From: Pseudomonas sp. RIT-PI-q
GTDB taxonomy: Bacteria; Pseudomonadota; Gammaproteobacteria; Pseudomonadales; Pseudomonadaceae
DNA: 64,000 bases
Assembly (NCBI RefSeq): GCF_001297125.1
Contig: NZ_LHPC01000038.1
Span: 62,001 to 126,000 of the forward strand
Reading direction: 5' to 3'
Under the pieces are notes generated by a model. It was given only the letters and a program-made list of their open reading frames with translations. It did no database searches and was not told where the DNA came from. This document shows, one piece after another, positions 1 through 8,570 of this stretch. A program made the position numbers and the translations under genes. How positions within the stretch are numbered: position 1 is the stretch's first letter; each line of letters begins with the position of its first letter.

Positions 1-41
1 ACCGCGGTGTTTCAGATTAACCGTGTAGACAGGATTTACGA

Positions 42-90
42 CTGCTGCGCAGCCGAACGCAGCCTTCGGCAGCTGCTACACAGGGTTATC
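42..90. repeat. REP palindrome (single)
   Basis: An imperfect palindrome contains GCTGCGCAGC and, on the minus strand, GTAGCAGCTGCCGAAGGCTG. It matches the GTAGCAGCTG class of REP elements seen elsewhere in this window (44692-44827, 54802-54926). It lies ahead of the modA promoter region. Confidence 0.7.
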
Positions 91-135
91 GTGATTTCAA
101 CGAGCGCATCCAACACGTTCCGTTTGCAGGCAATT

Positions 136-159
136 CGCTATATATTCAGCTATATAGCG
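136..159 (+). promoter_or_regulatory. ModE-type operator upstream of modABC
   Basis: A perfect 9-bp inverted repeat, CGCTATATA and TATATAGCG, is separated by 6 bases and ends about 41 bases before the modA start codon. This is the architecture of the ModE box known from E. coli modABC, where molybdate-bound ModE represses transcription. No modE gene lies in the window, so the regulator must be elsewhere. The assignment rests on motif and position. Confidence 0.85.
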
Positions 160-200
160 TTTAACCCCCCTCGCTGTAGAGCCTACCACGGAGCCGTTTC

Positions 201-968
201 ATGACTATTCGTGCCTCACGTTTTGCCCTCACAAGCCTTGCAAGCCTTCTCGCTGCACTCGCCTTCGGGTCTGCCCAGGCGGACGAAGTCCAGGTCGCCG
301 TCGCGGCCAACTTCACCGCGCCGATTCAGGCCATCGCTGCCGACTTCGAGAAAGACACCGGGCACAAACTGGTCACGTCCTTCGGTGCAACCGGCCAGTT
401 CTACACCCAGATCAAAAACGGTGCGCCGTTCGAAGTGTTCCTCTCGGCCGACGACACCACCCCGCAGAAACTCGAAACCGAAGGCGACACGGTCAAAGGT
501 TCGCGCTTCACCTACGCTATCGGCACCTTGGCGCTGTGGTCGGCCAAGGACGGTTATGTCGATGCCAAGGGCGATGTGCTGAAAAAGAACGAATATCAGC
601 ACCTGTCCATCGCTAACCCGAAAGCCGCACCGTATGGCTTGGCGGCGACTCAGGTGCTGGCCAAGCTGGGCCTGACCGACAAGGTCAAAGACAAGATCGT
701 CGAAGGCCAGAACATCACTCAGGCCTACCAGTTTGTCTCCACCGGCAACGCCGAGCTCGGCTTCGTAGCCTTGTCGCAGATCTACAAAGACGGCAAAGTC
801 ACCAGCGGTTCGGCGTGGATCGTTCCGGCCACCATGCACGAGCCGATCAAACAAGACGCGGTGATCCTCAACAAAGGCAAGGACAACCCGGCCGCCAAGG
901 CGCTGGTTGACTACCTCAAAGGTCCGAAAGCCGCCGCTGTCATCAAGTCCTACGGTTACCAACTCTAA
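201..968 (+). CDS. modA: Molybdate ABC transporter, periplasmic binding protein ModA
   Basis: ModA captures molybdate (and tungstate) in the periplasm and hands it to ModBC. The 255-residue protein starts with a Sec signal peptide (about residues 1-27, cleavage after SAQA). The mature part carries the ModA motifs VAANFTAP, SFGATGQ and SADDTTPQKL, which supply oxyanion-binding hydroxyls. A GGAG ribosome site precedes the ATG by 7 bases. It is first in a modABC operon, with modB starting directly after its stop, and a ModE-type palindrome upstream suggests repression by molybdate. Length and order match the family. Confidence 0.96.
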   Translation: MTIRASRFALTSLASLLAALAFGSAQADEVQVAVAANFTAPIQAIAADFEKDTGHKLVTSFGATGQFYTQIKNGAPFEVFLSADDTTPQKLETEGDTVKGSRFTYAIGTLALWSAKDGYVDAKGDVLKKNEYQHLSIANPKAAPYGLAATQVLAKLGLTDKVKDKIVEGQNITQAYQFVSTGNAELGFVALSQIYKDGKVTSGSAWIVPATMHEPIKQDAVILNKGKDNPAAKALVDYLKGPKAAAVIKSYGYQL

Positions 969-1649
969 ATGACGCTAACGAGTGCCGATTTTTCCGCCAT
1001 CTGGCTGACCCTGAAACTGGCGTCCCTGACGACGCTGATCCTGCTGGTCATCGGCACTCCGATTGCGTTATGGCTCTCGCGCACCCAATCCTGGCTGCGC
1101 GGCCCGGTCGGGGCGATCGTCGCCCTGCCCTTGGTGTTGCCGCCCACGGTGATTGGCTTTTATCTGTTGCTGGCGCTCGGCCCTCACGGGTTTATCGGCC
1201 ACTTCACCCAGTCACTGGGGCTCGGCACCCTCACTTTCAGTTTTGCAGGGTTGGTGATCGGCTCAGTGCTCTACTCGATGCCGTTCGTGGTACAGCCGCT
1301 GCAAAACGCTTTTTCCGCCATAGGCACTCGCCCATTGGAAGTGGCCGCGACGTTGCGGGCCAATCCCTGGGACACCTTTTTCAGCGTCATCCTGCCGCTC
1401 GCCCGACCAGGTTTCATCACCGCAGCCATTCTCGGTTTCGCCCACACTGTCGGTGAGTTCGGTGTGGTGCTGATGATCGGCGGCAACATCCCCGACAAGA
1501 CCCGCGTGGTCTCGGTGCAGATCTACGATCATGTCGAGGCGATGGAATACGCCCAGGCCCATTGGCTGGCCGGGGCGATGCTGGTGTTCTCTTTTGCCGT
1601 GTTGCTGGCGCTCTACTCCAGCCGCAAAACCAAAGCGGGCTGGAGCTGA
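969..1649 (+). CDS. modB: Molybdate ABC transporter permease ModB
   Basis: This is the inner-membrane permease that forms the molybdate channel. The 226 residues contain about five hydrophobic segments and the permease EAA loop around residues 123-145 (EVAATLRANPW, then LPLARPG), which docks on ModC. The ATG follows the modA stop codon with no intervening base, so translation is probably coupled. Length is normal for ModB. It works with the flanking modA and modC to supply the molybdenum cofactor. Confidence 0.96.
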   Translation: MTLTSADFSAIWLTLKLASLTTLILLVIGTPIALWLSRTQSWLRGPVGAIVALPLVLPPTVIGFYLLLALGPHGFIGHFTQSLGLGTLTFSFAGLVIGSVLYSMPFVVQPLQNAFSAIGTRPLEVAATLRANPWDTFFSVILPLARPGFITAAILGFAHTVGEFGVVLMIGGNIPDKTRVVSVQIYDHVEAMEYAQAHWLAGAMLVFSFAVLLALYSSRKTKAGWS

Positions 1650-1652
1650 TTA

Positions 1653-2732
1653 ATGATTCATACGCGTCTGAAACTGAGTTACTCGGGGTTCGCCCTGGAT
1701 GTGGATTTGCAATTGCCGGGGCGCGGCGTCAGCGCATTGTACGGTCACTCCGGTTCGGGCAAGACCACTGTCCTGCGCTGCATTGCCGGTCTGGAGCGAG
1801 CCGAACAGGGTTTTATCCAGGTCAACGATGAAGTCTGGCAGGACAGCGACAAGAAGATTTTCGTAGCGCCGCACAAACGCGCACTGGGTTACGTCTTTCA
1901 GGAAGCCAGCCTGTTTCCGCATCTTTCGGTGTTGGCCAACCTGGAGTTCGGCCTCAAGCGAATTCCAAAACAACAGCGCCGGGTCGATATGGCTCACGCC
2001 ACTGAACTGCTCGGGATCGGCCATTTGCTGGATCGCCATCCGCAACACCTTTCGGGCGGTGAACGGCAACGGGTCGGCATCGCTCGCGCGTTGCTCACCA
2101 GCCCGAAGTTGTTATTGATGGACGAACCGCTGGCGGCGCTGGACGCGCACCGCAAAAGTGAAATCCTGCCCTACCTGCAACGGTTGCACGACGAACTGGA
2201 CATCCCGGTGCTGTATGTCAGTCATTCTCAGGATGAGGTGGCGCGGCTGGCCGACCACATCGTCCTGCTCAGTAACGGCCAGGCGCTGGCCAGCGGCCCG
2301 ATCGGTGAAACCCTGGCCCGCCTCGACCTGCCGCTGGCGCTGGGCGACGATGCTGGCGTGGTGATAGAGGGTCACGTCAGCGCCTATGACGCCGACTATC
2401 AATTGCTGACTTTGCAACTGCCCAACACAGCGCTGAACATTCGCGTGGCTCATACGCCGATGGACGCAGGCCAGGCACTGCGCTGCAAGGTTCAGGCGCG
2501 GGATGTCAGCCTGAGCCTGCACAGCGTCGAACAAAGCAGCATCCTGAATCGCCTGCCGGTCACGGTGATCAGTGAATTGGGCGCGGATAACGCCGCCCAT
2601 GTACTGATCCGCCTGGACGCGGCCGGCACCCCGCTGCTGGCGCGGATCACCCGCTACTCGCGGGACCAATTAGGCGTGCACCCCGGCCAGCAACTCTGGG
2701 CGCAGATCAAGGCGGTGGCGGTGCTGGCGTAA
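1653..2732 (+). CDS. modC: Molybdate ABC transporter ATPase ModC
   Basis: ModC hydrolyses ATP to drive molybdate import. The 359-residue protein has a Walker A (GHSGSGKTT, residues 31-39), an ABC signature (LSGGERQR), a Walker B (LLLMDEP) and an H-loop region (YVSHSQDE). The last roughly 70 residues form the molybdate-binding TOBE/Mop domain typical of ModC. It begins 3 bases after the modB stop and closes the operon. Confidence 0.96.
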   Translation: MIHTRLKLSYSGFALDVDLQLPGRGVSALYGHSGSGKTTVLRCIAGLERAEQGFIQVNDEVWQDSDKKIFVAPHKRALGYVFQEASLFPHLSVLANLEFGLKRIPKQQRRVDMAHATELLGIGHLLDRHPQHLSGGERQRVGIARALLTSPKLLLMDEPLAALDAHRKSEILPYLQRLHDELDIPVLYVSHSQDEVARLADHIVLLSNGQALASGPIGETLARLDLPLALGDDAGVVIEGHVSAYDADYQLLTLQLPNTALNIRVAHTPMDAGQALRCKVQARDVSLSLHSVEQSSILNRLPVTVISELGADNAAHVLIRLDAAGTPLLARITRYSRDQLGVHPGQQLWAQIKAVAVLA

Positions 2733-2807
2733 ATCCGCTGGCACGACTGCAATGGCGCGCGGTCAATGGCTGTAACGGCCCCTGATTCGATGCCAAGGAC
2801 TACCGCC

Positions 2808-3851
2808 ATGCCTGATACCGCGCTGCCCGACGTGTTGCCGCCCGACCTGCATTATGTCGATGACACCCTGCCTGGAATCGCCCGCAAGAAACTGCGCGGC
2901 AAGTTCTGCTACTTCGACGCAACGGGTCAACGCATCACTGACCCGGACGAGATCAAACGGATCAATGCGCTGGCCGTGCCGCCGGCCTACACCGCCGTGT
3001 GGATCTGCGCCGCCCCGCGCGGTCATCTGCAAGCCACCGGCCGCGATGCCCGAGGTCGCAAGCAATACCGCTATCACCCGCGCTGGCGAGAAGTGCGCGA
3101 CGCCGACAAATACTCGCGTCTAAGGGACTTCGGCCTGGCTTTGCCGAAGCTGCGCAAACAACTGGAAGCGCTGTTGGAAGCCCCCGGTTTCAGTCGCGAC
3201 AAGGTCATGGCCACGGTCATCACCTTGCTCGATGCAACGCTGATCCGCGTCGGCAATACGCAGTACGCACGGGACAATCGTTCCTACGGCCTGACCACCC
3301 TGCGCAACCGTCACGTCGAGGTCAACGGCAGCGCGATCCTGTTCCAGTTCCGTGGCAAGAGCGGCGTCGAACATCAGATCACCGTGAAGGACCGGCGCCT
3401 GGCGCGGATCGTCAAACGTTGCCAGGACATTCCCGGGCAAAACCTGTTTCAGTACCTCGATGAAAACGGTGAGCGACACACCATCAGTTCCAACGACGTC
3501 AACGCCTACCTGCAAACCCTCACCGGCGCCGACTTTACCGCCAAGGATTACCGCACCTGGGCCGGCAGCGCCCTGGCGCTGGCGGTATTGCGCGAACTGC
3601 AATGGGAGCCGGAGTCGGATGCCAAGCGGCATGTGGTGGAAATGGTGAAGAACGTCGCCAGGCAACTGGGCAACACCCCGGCAGTCTGCCGCAAGTGCTA
3701 CATCCACCCTGCCGTGCTCGACGGTTTCCTCATGGGTGCACTGGCTGAGTTGCCCAGACCGAGAATGCGCAAGGGGCTTCGAGCCGAGGAAGTCGGGCTG
3801 GCGATGTACCTGGAAAAGATGGTCGAAGCCATTGAAAACACTAACCCTTGA
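2808..3851 (+). CDS. DNA topoisomerase IB
   Basis: Bacterial type IB topoisomerases relax supercoils by making a transient 3'-phosphotyrosyl nick. The 347 residues match the poxvirus-like bacterial family: an N-terminal DNA-clamp part (LHYVDDTLPGIARKK), then a catalytic domain with RVGN near residue 147, DYRTW near 248 and the nucleophile tyrosine in RKCYIHP (about residue 298). An upstream in-frame ATG at 2766 exists, but AAGGA 9 bases before 2808 favours the start used here. It stands alone between modC and a REP pair. Confidence 0.92.
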   Translation: MPDTALPDVLPPDLHYVDDTLPGIARKKLRGKFCYFDATGQRITDPDEIKRINALAVPPAYTAVWICAAPRGHLQATGRDARGRKQYRYHPRWREVRDADKYSRLRDFGLALPKLRKQLEALLEAPGFSRDKVMATVITLLDATLIRVGNTQYARDNRSYGLTTLRNRHVEVNGSAILFQFRGKSGVEHQITVKDRRLARIVKRCQDIPGQNLFQYLDENGERHTISSNDVNAYLQTLTGADFTAKDYRTWAGSALALAVLRELQWEPESDAKRHVVEMVKNVARQLGNTPAVCRKCYIHPAVLDGFLMGALAELPRPRMRKGLRAEEVGLAMYLEKMVEAIENTNP

Positions 3852-3864
3852 AACAACGCGTGCA

Positions 3865-3966
3865 CCTGTAGGAGCTGCCGAAGGCTGCGATCTTTTGATC
3901 TTGATTTTCAGCGGTCTCGAAAAGATCAAGATCAAAAGATCGCAGCCTTCGGCAGCTCCTACAGGG
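3865..3966. repeat. Inverted REP pair (BIME)
   Basis: Two arms, CCTGTAGGAGCTGCCGAAGG and its complement, face each other and extend through GCTGCGATCTTTTGATC on both sides with a short spacer. The arms are nearly perfect over more than 35 bases. The pair sits just after the topoisomerase IB stop and could form one large hairpin at the transcript end. Confidence 0.9.
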
Positions 3967-4067
3967 CTTGAGTGAGGATTCAACCGACGAACTGACCTGC
4001 CTATTTTTTGCACGATCGCAAATGGCTTCTATAGTTGTTCTGAACACAAATGAGCTGCGGTGACGCC

Positions 4068-4289
4068 ATGGAAGACATTTTCGTTGTGAAGCGTTGCAAC
4101 AAGATCATCATTCATGGACGCCGCGCCGGTGAAGTCAATCATCCACCACCCGACGCAGCCGTCTGGTATCGCATCGCCGATACCCGCACTCGCGGTTTCA
4201 TCGGTGACGGTTTCGTTGTTGAAGAAGACGCCCAGCGTGAATGCCACCAACTCAACGCCAGGTCACAATTTACGGCCCGACACGGCTGA
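4068..4289 (+). CDS. Small protein of unknown function (73 aa)
   Basis: The product starts MEDIFVVKRCNKII and has no signal peptide or membrane segment. I do not recognise a named domain. It has acidic and basic residues evenly spread and one Cys near the N-terminus. An alternative in-frame ATG lies at 4050, and neither start has a strong ribosome site. It is the first of four small genes (to 5828) and is followed by a hairpin with a T-run at 4357. Confidence 0.55.
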   Translation: MEDIFVVKRCNKIIIHGRRAGEVNHPPPDAAVWYRIADTRTRGFIGDGFVVEEDAQRECHQLNARSQFTARHG

Positions 4290-4356
4290 ACATTCACCTG
4301 TCGTTTCCGGGTCTATACTGAAATCAGCTGAAGGATCAGCGACCCCATCGGCAGAC

Positions 4357-4379
4357 AGCTCGCTTCAAGCGGGCTTTTT
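4357..4379 (+). terminator. Rho-independent terminator or leader hairpin
   Basis: The stem AGCTCGCT / AGCGGGCT (one G-U pair) has a three-base loop and is followed by five T. It may end transcription of the gene ending at 4289. It lies only 38 bases before the next start codon and downstream of a TATACT box at 4314-4319, so it could also be a leader hairpin. Confidence 0.55.
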
Positions 4380-4417
4380 GCTGCCAATTACAGGTTTCTT
4401 GAACGGAGGTGTTTCCC

Positions 4418-4648
4418 ATGTCCGAAAAAGAGTCCATCACCACCCTGCTCACCCTGCTTGACTCTCGCCAGGCTCGCTTGGCAGCGGCGTGCAAGGAAAT
4501 CGCCGACTGGGTCGATCATCAAGGCGGGCACCCGACGGCCCTCAGAATTCGTGATCGCCTGAACGACATCGAGAAGGATGCGCCACTGATTCGCAACACG
4601 CTGTCTTCACTCAGACCTGTCGACCCGCCCCTGCCACGGTTCAGATGA
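4418..4648 (+). CDS. Small helical protein of unknown function (76 aa)
   Basis: The product starts MSEKESITTLLTLLDSRQ and appears mostly helical and soluble. A strong GGAGG site at 4405-4409 fixes the ATG at 4418 rather than the in-frame GTG at 4409. No domain is recognised. It follows a terminator-like hairpin and has a possible terminator at 4759-4782. The good ribosome site and regular composition argue that it is real. Confidence 0.7.
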   Translation: MSEKESITTLLTLLDSRQARLAAACKEIADWVDHQGGHPTALRIRDRLNDIEKDAPLIRNTLSSLRPVDPPLPRFR

Positions 4649-4758
4649 TTCAATCTGGATTTACGCATCGAAGCTACGGCCTTATTCAGGGCGCATGAAC
4701 GGCGACGTTATCGTCACCGGGTGCGTCCTTGCCTGATTGCCTCCGTTTATTCCCCCAA

Positions 4759-4782
4759 CCCAGCCTGGCGCCGGGATTTTTT
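4759..4782 (+). terminator. Possible terminator after the 76-aa gene
   Basis: The stem CCCAGC / GCCGGG (one mismatch) is followed by ATTTTTT. It is 110 bases past the stop codon at 4648. The stem is short, so the call is tentative. Confidence 0.4.
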
Positions 4783-4859
4783 ATTGCGAGATGTTCCCTT
4801 TCACACAGCCTTCACAACTCAAGTCCTACAGTGAACCCACTCCTATTGATGAATCCCTT

Positions 4860-4886
4860 GGCCCGCCCGCATGCGGGCCTTTTTTT
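4860..4886 (+). terminator. Rho-independent terminator
   Basis: A perfect 7-bp stem GGCCCGC / GCGGGCC with a six-base loop is followed by seven T. It lies 74 bases upstream of the next start codon, so it either ends a preceding short transcript or attenuates the gene at 4961. Confidence 0.75.
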
Positions 4887-4960
4887 GGCCTTTTTCCAGG
4901 CAACGAACGTCACCGCTCGCTGGAGGTCAAACGATCACACATCACGAAGGAGACGTCCCA

Positions 4961-5245
4961 ATGGTCACTCACTTCAAAGTCGGCGGGCATCTGGCCTGCG
5001 GTCACACAGGTAGCAACCTCGTTTCAACCAAAGAACTTACCCGCGTCAAATGCAGAAGCTGCCGCAATACCGATGCATTCAAGGACGCACGCAAAGACGA
5101 ACGCAACGCTGCACGCCGTGCCGCGCGCAAAGCCAAAGCAACCCACACCGCCAATGACTGGCGCGCGGCCTGGACCGAGCGCCTTACTGCCATGGCCGGC
5201 CGGCAAAGATTGCCTCGTGGTTTTACCGGTCAACCCTTCGTTTAG
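4961..5245 (+). CDS. Small Cys-containing basic protein (94 aa)
   Basis: The product starts MVTHFKVGGHLACGH and contains CGH at residues 13-15 and CRSC further on, a spacing that could bind one zinc. This is followed by a very basic stretch (KDARKDERNAARRAARK). AAGGAGA at 4946-4952 fixes the start at 4961. No named family is recognised. A nucleic-acid-binding role would fit the composition but is only inference. A strong stem-loop follows at 5257. Confidence 0.7.
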   Translation: MVTHFKVGGHLACGHTGSNLVSTKELTRVKCRSCRNTDAFKDARKDERNAARRAARKAKATHTANDWRAAWTERLTAMAGRQRLPRGFTGQPFV

Positions 5246-5256
5246 CTGACAACGTC

Positions 5257-5290
5257 GGCGGCTGAGTCGAATTAACCCGATTCAGCCGCC
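5257..5290 (+). other. Strong stem-loop without T-run
   Basis: The stem GGCGGCTGA / TCAGCCGCC begins 12 bases after the stop codon of the 94-aa gene. It lacks a T-run, so it is more likely a transcript-stabilising or Rho-assisted end than an intrinsic terminator. Confidence 0.5.
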
Positions 5291-5402
5291 AGATGCCGCG
5301 TGGCAATATCAGAAAATTGGATTGAACGAGACGATTCATCATCTTTCGAAACCTATAGGCCCTGACTTCGCAAACAGGGCGCTATTGGAGAGGAAAATCC
5401 TG

Positions 5403-5828
5403 ATGAACAGCCGACTGATGCTGCTGATCGCCAGCCTGAGCCCGACCTTGGTGTTCGCCCAAGGTTGCGACGTCATGACCCGATCCCAGAGCCCTTCCGT
5501 TCCCGTGGTCGAAACCCACACCTGTTATGAATACGAAAACATGCCGGTGGACGCCATCGACTGGTCGTGCAGCAACGAGAGCAAGGAAATGCTGACCCGC
5601 ACCAAGAAAAAAGTCGCACAGTGCGGCGACCATTATCAGGCGACCTGCCTGGCGACATTGACGCAAGAGTCGCTGGCGAATCCTCAGTCCATTAGCAAGG
5701 ACAAGAACAGCAAGTCGCTACACATTCCCGACAATGCGCAGATAACGACTTACTACTATGGTGCTGAACACCCAGAGCAAGCCAAGATCGATTGCGAAAC
5801 AGGCGGCGGGCGCTGGACACAGAAATAG
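5403..5828 (+). CDS. Secreted Cys-rich hypothetical protein (141 aa)
   Basis: A short signal peptide (residues about 1-19, ending LVFAQG) precedes a mature region with seven cysteines, compatible with periplasmic disulphides. GGAGAGGA just upstream supports the start at 5403 over 5322. No known domain is recognised. Its stop abuts that of the convergent TetR gene. Role unknown. Confidence 0.7.
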   Translation: MNSRLMLLIASLSPTLVFAQGCDVMTRSQSPSVPVVETHTCYEYENMPVDAIDWSCSNESKEMLTRTKKKVAQCGDHYQATCLATLTQESLANPQSISKDKNSKSLHIPDNAQITTYYYGAEHPEQAKIDCETGGGRWTQK

Positions 5829-6491
5829 CTATGAACCGGGTGTCATCACAGACACTGACTGCATGATTTCGCGCAGCGACATGCGCTTGTAGGCTTCGAC
5901 CAGGCGCCGCCCTTCCTCGGGCGCGCATGAAATCGCCAGGCGCATCGTCGCCTCACCCAGTTGCCAGATCAGAAAGGCAGCGTCAGCGACCTGTTGCGCA
6001 TCAATTGCTGGATTGACCCGCAGCATCGCGTTGGCCAGTAACGCCCCGGCGACACGACTTTCCTCCAATTCCAGTTCCAGAAGTTGCTTGTCTGCCTGCA
6101 TGCCCGACCAGATATCACGCATTGCGGGTGTCGCGAGAACGATCTCGTGATACTGGTCGAGCAGCTCCGAATAAGCGCTACTCAGCCCCTGTTCATCCTC
6201 GACCGCGGCCAGCGCTTCCTCGATACAGCGACGGCTTTCGACGTTATAGCGTTCGGCCAACGTGCGAATGACCGAACTCTTGTCGGGAAAGTATTGATAC
6301 AGCGATCCGATCGAGATCTCTGACCGCTCGGCAATTTCACTCATCTTTACTTGATCGCTGCCCTTGGTGGCGATCAGTTGCGTCGCCACGCTCAGGATTC
6401 GCTCCTTACGCTCGCGACTGCGTTGTTGCGTGGGGTTGCGTCGAGTCGGCTCTGAAACAGATTGCTCGGTGGTTTTCCTGGGCACTGGCAT
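5829..6491 (-). CDS. TetR/AcrR-family transcriptional regulator
   Basis: The 220-residue protein has an N-terminal TetR helix-turn-helix (ERILSVATQLIATKG, then ISIGSLYQYFPDKSSV, about residues 28-75) and a helical C-terminal ligand domain. It is divergent from the NmrA-family oxidoreductase at 6636 and probably represses it and itself, a common arrangement. A GTGA-N7-TCAC inverted repeat at 6509-6523 near its own start is a weak operator candidate. Ligand unknown. Confidence 0.88.
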   Translation of the reverse strand: MPVPRKTTEQSVSEPTRRNPTQQRSRERKERILSVATQLIATKGSDQVKMSEIAERSEISIGSLYQYFPDKSSVIRTLAERYNVESRRCIEEALAAVEDEQGLSSAYSELLDQYHEIVLATPAMRDIWSGMQADKQLLELELEESRVAGALLANAMLRVNPAIDAQQVADAAFLIWQLGEATMRLAISCAPEEGRRLVEAYKRMSLREIMQSVSVMTPGS

Positions 6492-6559
6492 GGTTCCCGA
6501 TCAATAACGTGACATAGGCTCACCTTAGCACCGCACGTCGGTTTCATCGATTCCATTGG

Positions 6560-6587
6560 TTGACGATAGAACGTGAGCGTTTATCAT
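6560..6587 (+). promoter_or_regulatory. Sigma-70-type promoter for the NmrA-family gene
   Basis: TTGACG and TATCAT are separated by 16 bases, about 49 bases before the preferred start codon at 6636. It lies in the divergent TetR/oxidoreductase interval. Confidence 0.55.
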
Positions 6588-6635
6588 CTTTTAAACATGA
6601 GCATCACTCACATTAACCCGATGGAGATGAACGCG

Positions 6636-7472
6636 ATGAAAACCACACAAGAAACCATCCTGATTCTCGGCGCGACGGGCAAAACCGGACGGCGCATCAC
6701 TGAACGCCTGCAAGCCGCCGGCCTGGCCGTTCGCCAGGGCTCGCGCGCCGCGACTCCGGCCTTCGACTGGGAAGATCGAACCACTTGGGACGCGGTGCTT
6801 GATGGCATACACGCGGTCTACATCTCCTACCAACCGGACCTCGCCGTCCCCGGCGCCCTTGAAACGGTTCAGGCATTCACCGACCTGGCCGTCAAAAGCG
6901 GCGTCAGCAAACTGGTGCTGCTGTCGGGTCGCGGTGAAGTCGAAGCTGAGCAAGCCGAACGCGTCGTACAAAACAGCGGAGTCGACTGGACAATCCTGCG
7001 CGCCAGCTGGTTCTTCCAGAACTTCAGCGAGGCGCATTTCCTGGAACCGATTCTTCAGGGCGAACTGGCCCTCCCCGTCGGCAACATCGCAGAACCCTTC
7101 GTCGACGCAGAAGACATCGCCGAGATCGCGGTCGAGGCGCTGACCCAACCAGGGCACTCAGGCCAACTCTATGAACTGACGGGGCCACGCGCGCTGACCT
7201 TTGCCGAGGCAGTCGCTGAAATCGCCGATGAGACCCAACGCAATATCCGTTTCGCCGCAGTGCCAGCGGAAGAATATCGCCAGGCGTTGGAACAGGCAGA
7301 ACTACCGGCTCAACTGATTGACCTGGTGCTGTACCTCTTCACCACCGTACTCGATGGCCGCAATACACCGGTTGCCGATGGCGTACAGCGTGCATTGGGT
7401 CGACCGGCGCGGGACTTTACCGATTATGTTCGGCGCACAGCCGCTTCGGGCGTCTGGGCAAACGAAGGTTGA
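6636..7472 (+). CDS. NmrA-like NAD(P)-binding oxidoreductase
   Basis: This atypical short-chain dehydrogenase has the dinucleotide motif ILGATGKTGRR (residues about 9-19) and the NmrA/ergot-type sequence LVLLSGRGEVEAEQAERVVQ followed by W.ILRASWFFQNF. The family includes redox sensors and azoreductase/quinone-reductase-like enzymes, and the substrate is not predictable. GGAG at 6623-6626 supports the ATG at 6636; in-frame ATGs at 6573 and 6621 are alternatives. It is divergent from a TetR gene that likely controls it. Confidence 0.85.
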   Translation: MKTTQETILILGATGKTGRRITERLQAAGLAVRQGSRAATPAFDWEDRTTWDAVLDGIHAVYISYQPDLAVPGALETVQAFTDLAVKSGVSKLVLLSGRGEVEAEQAERVVQNSGVDWTILRASWFFQNFSEAHFLEPILQGELALPVGNIAEPFVDAEDIAEIAVEALTQPGHSGQLYELTGPRALTFAEAVAEIADETQRNIRFAAVPAEEYRQALEQAELPAQLIDLVLYLFTTVLDGRNTPVADGVQRALGRPARDFTDYVRRTAASGVWANEG

Positions 7473-7536
7473 ATTGGCGGCCCGGTGCACGCTTGCGAGT
7501 GAGACAGTTAGTGTGCGTTAGTTAGATAACCTTGAA

Positions 7537-7932
7537 CTAATGCACACTGAACCTATTGTTGGTCGTCTTTTTCGTCTGATCGACAAGCCAGACTGAAACA
7601 CCGTCACTGTGTGCTGTATTGCATTCTTTTCCGTACTCTTGGTAGGTGACACAGATGACGTCGCCAGCAACGGTCCAACTGCCTTTTTGAATCGGATCTT
7701 TGGCAATTTGAATCGCCGCTGTTCCATCAGGGCTCAAGGTCTCCCAGAAAGGCAGTCCCCCAGCAGTTTCGCTTTGCAGCTTACGACCAATCAACGTCTG
7801 GTGAATCTCGGCTCCACTCAATTGCTTCGCGCCTGGAGGTGCGGGCATATGGGCTGCATTGGGCGTCTGCTGACCTGAAGCGCATCCAGCCAGGAATAGC
7901 GTTACTGCAAAGGCAGTCAATAACTTACTCAT
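7537..7932 (-). CDS. Lipoprotein of unknown function (131 aa)
   Basis: A lipoprotein signal peptide ends in the lipobox LAGC (Cys about residue 15). The mature region contains WETLSPDGTAAI and ends in a small beta-rich part with two further cysteines (VICVTYQEYGKECN). GAGGTGG upstream supports the start at 7932. It resembles other small Pseudomonas lipoproteins of unknown role. It is transcribed convergently to the NmrA-family gene. Confidence 0.75.
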   Translation of the reverse strand: MSKLLTAFAVTLFLAGCASGQQTPNAAHMPAPPGAKQLSGAEIHQTLIGRKLQSETAGGLPFWETLSPDGTAAIQIAKDPIQKGSWTVAGDVICVTYQEYGKECNTAHSDGVSVWLVDQTKKTTNNRFSVH

Positions 7933-8157
7933 CACTTCCACCTCTTTCTTATTTATACAATCAGGCAACGCAAACCTTAAGATTAGATAAACTAAAAGCA
8001 CTGAATATACTATTTGACTATTAATTCAATAGCTTCACCTGCACTTGCGTCAGCCTTGCCAGGTCGTGTGTTGGCGATAAACAGATTCCTCAACTAGGAT
8101 TTCTATCGCATCGAAATGTGGCGCCTTGCTGGAAGACGCCCAATCAAGGAGAGATAG

Positions 8158-8361
8158 ATGACTGCCATTCGTATTGCCGAGCAAACCTATCGCACCTGGT
8201 CCAGCCCGATCTTGCTGGAACTCAAGGAGCGAGAGCATCAGCTGGATCCTGTGGCCCGCCAGGCCCTGCAAAATGTGTTGGTGGAAAGAAGGCTATTGGA
8301 CACGGGCAACCCTGACGGGAGTGATCGGCGCAATGCCGATCCGTCTGCGGGTGGTCGCTAA
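8158..8361 (+). CDS. Small protein of unknown function (67 aa)
   Basis: The product starts MTAIRIAEQTYRTW and is predicted helical and soluble. A strong AAGGAGAG site at 8147-8154 supports it. The last residues become glycine-, serine- and aspartate-rich and end shortly before a decayed tRNA-Leu copy (8378). The C-terminus could therefore be altered relative to an ancestral gene. No domain recognised. Confidence 0.6.
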   Translation: MTAIRIAEQTYRTWSSPILLELKEREHQLDPVARQALQNVLVERRLLDTGNPDGSDRRNADPSAGGR

Positions 8362-8377
8362 CAACGGCCCGGAAATG

Positions 8378-8457
8378 AACAAGGGTTTGCTTCAGATTTC
8401 GCCGGCAAACCCTTGGTTTTAGATAGTTTTTTAAGCTGAAATCGAACAGGCACACCC
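8378..8457 (-). repeat. Degenerate copy of tRNA-Leu 3' end plus its terminator
   Basis: These 80 bases align without gaps to 9345-9424 (66 of 80 identical by eye). The right copy is the intact tRNA-Leu 3' portion and downstream terminator. Here the terminator stem CAAGGGTTTGC / GCAAACCCTTG is intact, the T-arm is recognisable (ATCGAACAGG), and the acceptor stem has decayed. Only the 3' part of a tRNA is present. Confidence 0.75.
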
Positions 8458-8570
8458 GCCATGTCAGCACCGACGATATCGGGGCTGCCAGCCTCACTGC
8501 CCTCCACCCCGTCCTGGCCTAAACTCAACTGAACACCAGCCCGTTGGCCTGTGAGGGGCAAGGCATTCCC

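Larger units (their letters stand above)
4649..4960 (+). other. Intergenic stretch with two hairpins
   Basis: No gene with an acceptable ribosome site is visible here. The stretch contains a weak terminator-like hairpin at 4759-4782 and a strong one at 4860-4886, then the ribosome site of the gene at 4961. Confidence 0.5.
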
